A DNA stretch of 9,944 nt from an uncultured Spirochaetales bacterium (GTDB lineage: Bacteria > Spirochaetota > Spirochaetia > Sphaerochaetales > Sphaerochaetaceae), in the NCBI GenBank assembly GCA_934276485.1, contig CAKQTE010000034.1, positions 1 through 9,944 on the forward strand, given 5' to 3'. Shown here piece by piece: positions 6,646-9,944 of this stretch (its first letter is position 1; the number at the start of each line of letters is the position of its first letter). The notes under the pieces are model-generated. The model was not told the origin of the DNA, ran no database searches, and worked only from the letters and a program-made list of their open reading frames with translations. The translations under genes and the position numbers were made by a program.

Positions 6646-8050
6646 TTCACTTTTGAAGAATATTGATAGAACACTCTTGAAAGGTAGAGAGTATGTTGGT
6701 GCATCTAGAATCGATGGCCCACTTGTTTATATGCGTAAGACTCATCCAATTGGATACGGTGAACTAGTAGAGTTAAAGGGGCCGGATGGAAACCTAAGAC
6801 AAGGTCAGGTTGTAGATACTTCCGATACTGCTGTCTGCGTTCAGTGTTTTGATGGTACCGATGGGCTTACTCTTCCCGGAACTCGTGCTCACTTTCTAGG
6901 CGAGCCATTGAGTTTGGGAGTATCCGAAAAGATGCTTGGTAGAGTCATGAATGGACTTGGTAAGCCTCGTGATGGAGCAGCTCTTCCATCAGCATATGAC
7001 GAAAGAGATGTCAACGGTGTACCTATCAACCCAACAGCGAGAGAGTATCCAAGGGACTTCATTCAGACAGGTATCTCTGTAATAGATGGAATGACAACTC
7101 TCATTCAGGGCCAAAAGCTTCCAATCTTCTCTGGTAATGGTCTTCCTCATAACCAGCTTGCAGCTCAGATTGCTCGACAGGCAAAGGTTAGAGGTGGAAA
7201 GTCAGATTTCGCTATTGTATTTGCAGCAATGGGTGTTAAGTATGATGTTGCTAGATATTTCTTGGATTCATTTGAAACAAGTGGTGTACTTGATAACGTA
7301 GCTGTGTTCTTGTCACTTGCAGACGATCCTTCAATTGAGAGAACCATCACACCAAAGACAGCACTCACTCTTGCAGAGCACCTAGCTTTCGATTGTGGAA
7401 AGCAGGTATTGGTTATCATGACTGATATGACAAACTACTGTGAGTCATTGCGTGAGATTGCAACTCTTCGTGGTGAGATTCCTTCAAGAAAGGGATATCC
7501 TGGATATCTATATTCAAACTTGGCAGAGCTATATGAAAGATCTGGAAAGATTGCTGGAAGAAAGGGCTCAATTACCCAGCTTCCAATTCTAACTATGCCT
7601 AATGATGATATCGGTCATCCAATTCCTGACTTGACAGGATATATCACAGAAGGTCAGATCGTATTTGATCGTGATATGAATGGTCGTGGTGTATATCCAC
7701 CAATTAACTGTTTGCCAAGCCTTTCAAGACTTATGAAGGACGGTATTGGAGAAGGAATGACCAGAGATGATCATCCACACCTATCTAACCAGCTCTTTGC
7801 TTCCTATAGCCATGTAAAGGACGTAAGAAACCTTGCTTCCGTAATCGGAGAGGAAGAGCTTACAGAGCTAGACCATCACTATCTTGATTTTGGTAATTTC
7901 TTCGAGAAGAAGTTCGTATCTCAGGGTTATGATGAAGATAGAACAATTGAACAAACTCTCGATTTGGCATGGGATGCACTATCTCTTCTACCTAGTGAGG
8001 AGTTGCAGAGACTAACTGAAGAGGAAATCTCTGCTCATTATAGAGGCTGA
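6635..8050 (+). CDS. atpB: V-type ATP synthase regulatory subunit B
   Basis: B is the non-catalytic partner of A. Its 471 residues are the usual length. It lacks a P-loop: the equivalent segment reads PIFSGNGLPHNQLAAQIARQA, as in other B subunits. LPSLSRL at 360-366 carries Arg365, which by comparison with E. hirae B Arg350 is the likely arginine finger reaching into the A site. The long conserved block from KDGIGEGMTRDDHPHLSNQL to the C-terminus is intact. AGGGAG at 6621-6626 lies 8 nt before the ATG, inside the end of A. The two genes overlap by 11 nt in different frames, which suits equal A and B production. Subunit D follows after 2 nt. Confidence 0.98.
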   Translation: MTNDSLLKNIDRTLLKGREYVGASRIDGPLVYMRKTHPIGYGELVELKGPDGNLRQGQVVDTSDTAVCVQCFDGTDGLTLPGTRAHFLGEPLSLGVSEKMLGRVMNGLGKPRDGAALPSAYDERDVNGVPINPTAREYPRDFIQTGISVIDGMTTLIQGQKLPIFSGNGLPHNQLAAQIARQAKVRGGKSDFAIVFAAMGVKYDVARYFLDSFETSGVLDNVAVFLSLADDPSIERTITPKTALTLAEHLAFDCGKQVLVIMTDMTNYCESLREIATLRGEIPSRKGYPGYLYSNLAELYERSGKIAGRKGSITQLPILTMPNDDIGHPIPDLTGYITEGQIVFDRDMNGRGVYPPINCLPSLSRLMKDGIGEGMTRDDHPHLSNQLFASYSHVKDVRNLASVIGEEELTELDHHYLDFGNFFEKKFVSQGYDEDRTIEQTLDLAWDALSLLPSEELQRLTEEEISAHYRG

Positions 8051-8052
8051 TT

Positions 8053-8697
8053 ATGGATTATACTTTAGCTCCTACTCGATCTAACTTGATGAGAATAAAG
8101 GATGAATTAGCTTTTTCTCGCCTAGGATATGACCTTTTGGATCAAAAAAGGTCAATCCTGGTCTCCGAGCTTTTGACATTGGTTGACCAAGCTGTCGACT
8201 ATCAAGAGAGAGTTGAGAGAGCGCTGAATGAAGCAAGAGAATCCTTGCAGGATGCTATCATGCACATGGGTAGATTGAAGGTTTCCAATCTTGCAGGTTC
8301 TGTAGATATCGATTCTGAGATTACGCTCTCATCAAGAAAGGTCATGGGAGTAGTTCTTCCAAAGGTTACTACAAGCTTCTCAGGCGCTGGTCCTTTCTTT
8401 TCCCCTGAAGGCACAAGCATGCTTTCTGAAGTTGCTTTAAATAAGTATTCAGAAGCGCTTTCCTTGATGGGCCAGCTTGCAGAGCTCAAGGTATCTATCA
8501 TGAGGCTTGCCAGAGAAGTGAAAAAGACTATCAGAAAGGTTAATTCATTGGAAAAACTCGTCATTCCAGACAAGGAAGAAACTGTTAAGTATCTTCTATC
8601 TAGAATCGAAGAGGCTGAAAGAGAGAGCTTTATCCTTCTAAAGACAGTTAAGGATAAGATGGAAAGAGAGCAGCAAGAGGAGGATGAAAATGTCTGA
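8053..8697 (+). CDS. atpD: V-type ATP synthase subunit D (central shaft)
   Basis: D is the antiparallel coiled-coil shaft that turns inside A3B3 and joins, with F, to subunit C. Its 214 residues fit the family. The N-terminal helix contains APTRSNLMRIKDELAFSRLG and LLDQKRSILVSEL, the typical PTR-L---K--L pattern. The middle is less regular (about residues 80-130). The C-terminal helix includes LIR-like KKTIRKVNSLEKLVIP, followed by an acidic end. AGAGG at 8042-8046 supports the ATG. D is usually the last conserved ATPase gene; here its end overlaps the next gene (8 nt from the preferred start), so the two genes after it are translated as part of the same message. Confidence 0.96.
   Translation: MDYTLAPTRSNLMRIKDELAFSRLGYDLLDQKRSILVSELLTLVDQAVDYQERVERALNEARESLQDAIMHMGRLKVSNLAGSVDIDSEITLSSRKVMGVVLPKVTTSFSGAGPFFSPEGTSMLSEVALNKYSEALSLMGQLAELKVSIMRLAREVKKTIRKVNSLEKLVIPDKEETVKYLLSRIEEAERESFILLKTVKDKMEREQQEEDENV
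8678..8683 (+). promoter_or_regulatory. Ribosome binding site that decides the start of the stress protein
   Basis: AGGAGG directly touches the ATG at 8684, leaving no spacer, but lies 6 nt before a second in-frame ATG at 8690. A ribosome would use the second, so the protein should start MSDVPFSN rather than MKMSDVPFSN. Confidence 0.65.
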
Positions 8698-9184
8698 TGT
8701 GCCGTTTTCTAATTTATTGGTTTACCTAGATGGAAGTGAAGGCTCATTGAATGCTTTGATGTATGGCATCATGCTAGCTAAGTCCACAGGAGCAAAGCTT
8801 CATGCTTTATATGTAGTGAATACAAAGGCATTAAGTGATCTTGTAAAGTCACATGTCTTTATCGATCAGGAGAAGGAAGATTACCTAACAGATCTTAGGG
8901 ATGACTCCCAAAGACATGTAAGACATGCAAAGAAGCTTGCAGCAACCAAGGACTTGGATGTTGAAGCTATGGTAGCAGAGGGTTCTCCTCATCTTGAAGT
9001 ATTGAACTATGTAAAGGATAATAATATAGATCTGTTGCTTTTAGGTTCAATCAATGTAATTCGTTCAAGACGTGACGAGCTTACCAGTGAGAATGATAGA
9101 ATCTTGAGAACAGCCCAATGCCCAGTGCTGGTTGTTAAGGATGACGACGACATTTGGGATAAATTCGAGGAGATGCCAATATGA
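8690..9184 (+). CDS. Universal stress protein (UspA family), probably not ATP-binding
   Basis: A single Usp domain of 164 residues from the ATG at 8690; a start at 8684 would add two residues. The family strand-loop NLLVYLDGSEGS at 8-19 includes Asp14, and a helix with AKSTGAKLHALYVV follows. The strands VEAMVAEGSP and IDLLLLGS and the terminal CPVLVV complete the alpha/beta fold. The nucleotide-binding signature G-2x-G-9x-G-S/T normally found after the LLLLG strand is missing: the segment reads LLGSINVIRSRRDELTSEND. This suggests a non-ATP-binding, UspA-like form. The C-terminus adds an acidic/aromatic tail, DDDDIWDKFEEMPI. It overlaps ATPase subunit D and the next gene, so it is made with the ATPase. 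Its molecular role here is unknown; regulation of the pump is only a guess. Confidence 0.87.
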   Translation: MSDVPFSNLLVYLDGSEGSLNALMYGIMLAKSTGAKLHALYVVNTKALSDLVKSHVFIDQEKEDYLTDLRDDSQRHVRHAKKLAATKDLDVEAMVAEGSPHLEVLNYVKDNNIDLLLLGSINVIRSRRDELTSENDRILRTAQCPVLVVKDDDDIWDKFEEMPI

Positions 9185-9627
9185 CACTATTAGATATTCT
9201 TGATAAGGATTTGATCAAAGTACCTTTATTAAGTACCAATAAGATAGACTTGGTTAATGAGCTATTGGAAGTTTATAGAGCAAAAAATGATATTCCTTAT
9301 GATTCATTCAATACACTAAAGAATGCTATTCTCGAGAGAGAAGTACAGGCTCCAACTGCAATGGAAAATGGAATTGCAATTCCACATGCAAAGGTCCCAG
9401 GACTTGAGAAAGCAGCCGTCATCATTGGAGTTAGCAGACTTGGTATAGATTTTGGCGCAGATGAAAAGAGCAAGGTCTTTTTTATGGTTCTGGCTCCAAC
9501 AGATAAGCCAAGTGAGCATATCCAGCTTCTTGCGTCTATTGCAAAACTATGCTCATCTCCAGTTTTGTCTAGAATGCTACAGGGCGTTAAAACCAAGGAC
9601 GAGCTATATCAATTGTTGATGGATTAA
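9181..9627 (+). CDS. Stand-alone PTS EIIA domain protein (fructose/mannitol, PtsN-like)
   Basis: The 148 residues form one PTS_EIIA type-2 domain. The phospho-accepting histidine is His69 in NGIAIPHAKV. A second conserved histidine, His113, lies in SEHIQLLASIAKL and usually helps shape the active site. There is no EIIB, EIIC or HPr domain, no membrane segment, and no sugar-enzyme gene nearby. The protein may therefore be a PtsN-like regulator, or supply EIIA to a permease encoded elsewhere. GAGGAG at 9167-9172 lies 8 nt before the ATG, which overlaps the stress-protein stop as ATGA. It is the last gene before the hairpin at 9647. EIIA family membership is secure; any link to ATPase control is inferred from coupling alone. 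Confidence 0.9.
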   Translation: MTLLDILDKDLIKVPLLSTNKIDLVNELLEVYRAKNDIPYDSFNTLKNAILEREVQAPTAMENGIAIPHAKVPGLEKAAVIIGVSRLGIDFGADEKSKVFFMVLAPTDKPSEHIQLLASIAKLCSSPVLSRMLQGVKTKDELYQLLMD

Positions 9628-9646
9628 TCCAAGGTCGGAAAAGTGC

Positions 9647-9690
9647 AATATATGTTATGGAATGTGACTATCCCATAACATATATTTTAT
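9647..9690 (+). terminator. Probable operon terminator hairpin
   Basis: A perfect 14-bp inverted repeat (9647-9660 with 9673-9686, core TATGTTATGG / CCATAACATA) encloses a 12-nt loop, 20 nt after the EIIA stop. It runs into TTTTAT. The stem is AT-rich and the T tract short, so it may terminate incompletely. It is the only strong hairpin I noticed between the end of the coding run and the next promoter. Confidence 0.65.
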
Positions 9691-9703
9691 AGATACTAGC
9701 TAA

Positions 9704-9768
9704 GGTTTTTGAAAAGCTACTTTGAATTTCGAAAGAAAAAATAAAAAAGTAAAAATATTTCAAAAACC
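9704..9768. repeat. Inverted repeat bracketing the A-tract segment
   Basis: GGTTTTTGAAA at 9704-9714 is matched exactly in reverse complement by TTTCAAAAACC at 9758-9768. The 43 nt between them are A-rich. The arms end 2 nt before the -35 hexamer of the right-hand promoter. They could be regulator half-sites, a large weak hairpin, or a by-product of A/T-rich composition. Confidence 0.4.
9727..9768 (+). promoter_or_regulatory. UP-element-like A-tract region
   Basis: Runs of A (9735-9740, 9743-9748, 9751-9755 and 9762-9766) lie directly upstream of the TTGACA at 9771 at roughly helical spacing. Such segments raise promoter strength by contacting the RNA polymerase alpha subunits and are common before stable-RNA genes. 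Assignment is by composition and position only. Confidence 0.45.
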
Positions 9769-9770
9769 GC

Positions 9771-9804
9771 TTGACAGATTATTGAGAAAATGGGTAATCT
9801 GTCA
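9771..9804 (+). promoter_or_regulatory. Strong-looking promoter containing a 10-bp dyad
   Basis: A perfect -35 TTGACA at 9771-9776 is followed after 18 nt by TAATCT at 9795-9800, a weak -10 (3 of 6). TGACAGATTA (9772-9781) and TAATCTGTCA (9795-9804) are exact reverse complements with a 13-nt spacer, so the two promoter elements sit in opposite arms of one palindrome. Transcription would begin near 9807 and run rightward out of the window. Confidence 0.5.
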
Positions 9805-9806
9805 TG

Positions 9807-9944
9807 GCTTGCTTAGGGCGAGCGAAAGAGATTTTTCAGAGAATAGAGCGAAGGGAAAGGGAGAGACAAATAGAGGTATGGAGCCTCTTGTCAATTCGAT
9901 GATAGGAACAAGCATAGAAGGTTGAAACGAAAAGTGAACTGTCA
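9807..9944 (+). other. Untranslated leader of an unseen downstream gene or RNA (partial)
   Basis: Downstream of the promoter no ORF with a usable ribosome binding site is visible for about 138 nt. The stretch 9838-9876 is strongly purine-biased (four pyrimidines in 39 nt). A small hairpin, AGAGGT/GCCTCT, lies at 9872-9888. This could be an rRNA operon leader, a cis-regulatory RNA, or simply a long 5' UTR. No clear boxA-type antitermination motif was found, so I do not choose. Confidence 0.3.

Larger units (their letters stand above)
9628..9944. other. Gene-free right flank
   Basis: These 317 bases contain no convincing coding region. They hold the terminator hairpin, an A-tract segment, a promoter with a dyad, and a purine-rich leader that continues past the window edge. 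The base composition changes from AT-rich before 9771 to purine-rich afterwards. I found no tRNA or recognisable rRNA sequence inside it. Confidence 0.6.

Noticed and set aside
202..9627. A hidden defence, mobile or CRISPR system
   Set aside because: All substantial coding space is occupied by recognisable ATPase, Usp and EIIA genes; no repeats, integrase, transposase or attachment-like sequences were seen.
9804..9902. Possible 32-codon leader peptide starting at the ATG at 9804
   Set aside because: The ATG lies in the promoter dyad, at or before the expected transcription start, with no ribosome binding site.
9722..9925. 67-residue frame in the right flank
   Set aside because: Begins at a TTG inside the A tracts, upstream of the promoter, with no ribosome binding site. 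The internal ATG at 9878 would give only 15 residues (MEPLVNSMIGTSIEG) and has just 1 nt between AGAGG and the start.
9807..9944. Reading the right flank as rRNA, tmRNA or RNase P RNA
   Set aside because: None of the conserved core sequences of these RNAs is visible. An rRNA leader remains possible but its gene is outside the window.

Overview
The window is almost entirely one + strand transcription unit encoding a complete bacterial A/V-type rotary ATPase, followed by two small signalling genes. All nine core subunits are recognisable, in the order G/H-like stalk (202-519), C (525-1622), I (1619-3601), K (3615-3959), F (3961-4260), E (4257-4883), A (4861-6645), B (6635-8050) and D (8053-8697). 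A universal stress protein (about 8690-9184) and a free-standing fructose/mannitol-type PTS EIIA protein (9181-9627) come next, with no gap and no visible promoter between them and the ATPase genes. An AT-rich hairpin at 9647-9690 is the likely end of the transcript.

The genes make one machine. A and B form the A3B3 catalytic head. D and F form the central rotor shaft, and C connects that shaft to the membrane ring of K subunits. I carries the stator half of the ion path, and E with the G/H-like subunit forms the peripheral stalks. Key residues are all present: P-loop Lys244, catalytic Glu267 and Walker B Asp335 in A, a likely arginine finger Arg365 in B, Arg578/Glu621/Arg631 in I, and ion-binding Glu97 in K. 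Six of the ten gene junctions overlap and the rest have gaps of 1-13 nt, which points to strong translational coupling.

The flanks are short. Bases 1-92 hold the last codons of an unrelated, unidentified gene. Bases 93-201 hold a plausible promoter and the ribosome binding site of the first ATPase gene. Bases 9628-9944 contain the terminator, then a strong-looking promoter region: an A-tract UP-like segment, a perfect TTGACA, and a 10-bp dyad joining the -35 and -10 regions. A purine-rich leader without a convincing ORF follows and runs off the window. This resembles the start of a stable-RNA operon or a regulated leader, but the product lies outside the window.

Organism: a moderately AT-rich bacterium that prefers AGA for Arg and has a bacterial V-type ATPase with a separate C subunit and a signal-peptide-like two-helix K subunit. 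An anaerobe is likely. A spirochaete (Treponema/Sphaerochaeta-like) is my best guess from the V-ATPase plus stand-alone EIIA combination; a Firmicute is a real alternative. This is low-confidence inference. I found no mobile element, CRISPR array, tRNA, rRNA or defence system. The most interesting points are the USP-EIIA pair tied to the pump, the K-subunit ion site, and the symmetric promoter at the right edge.
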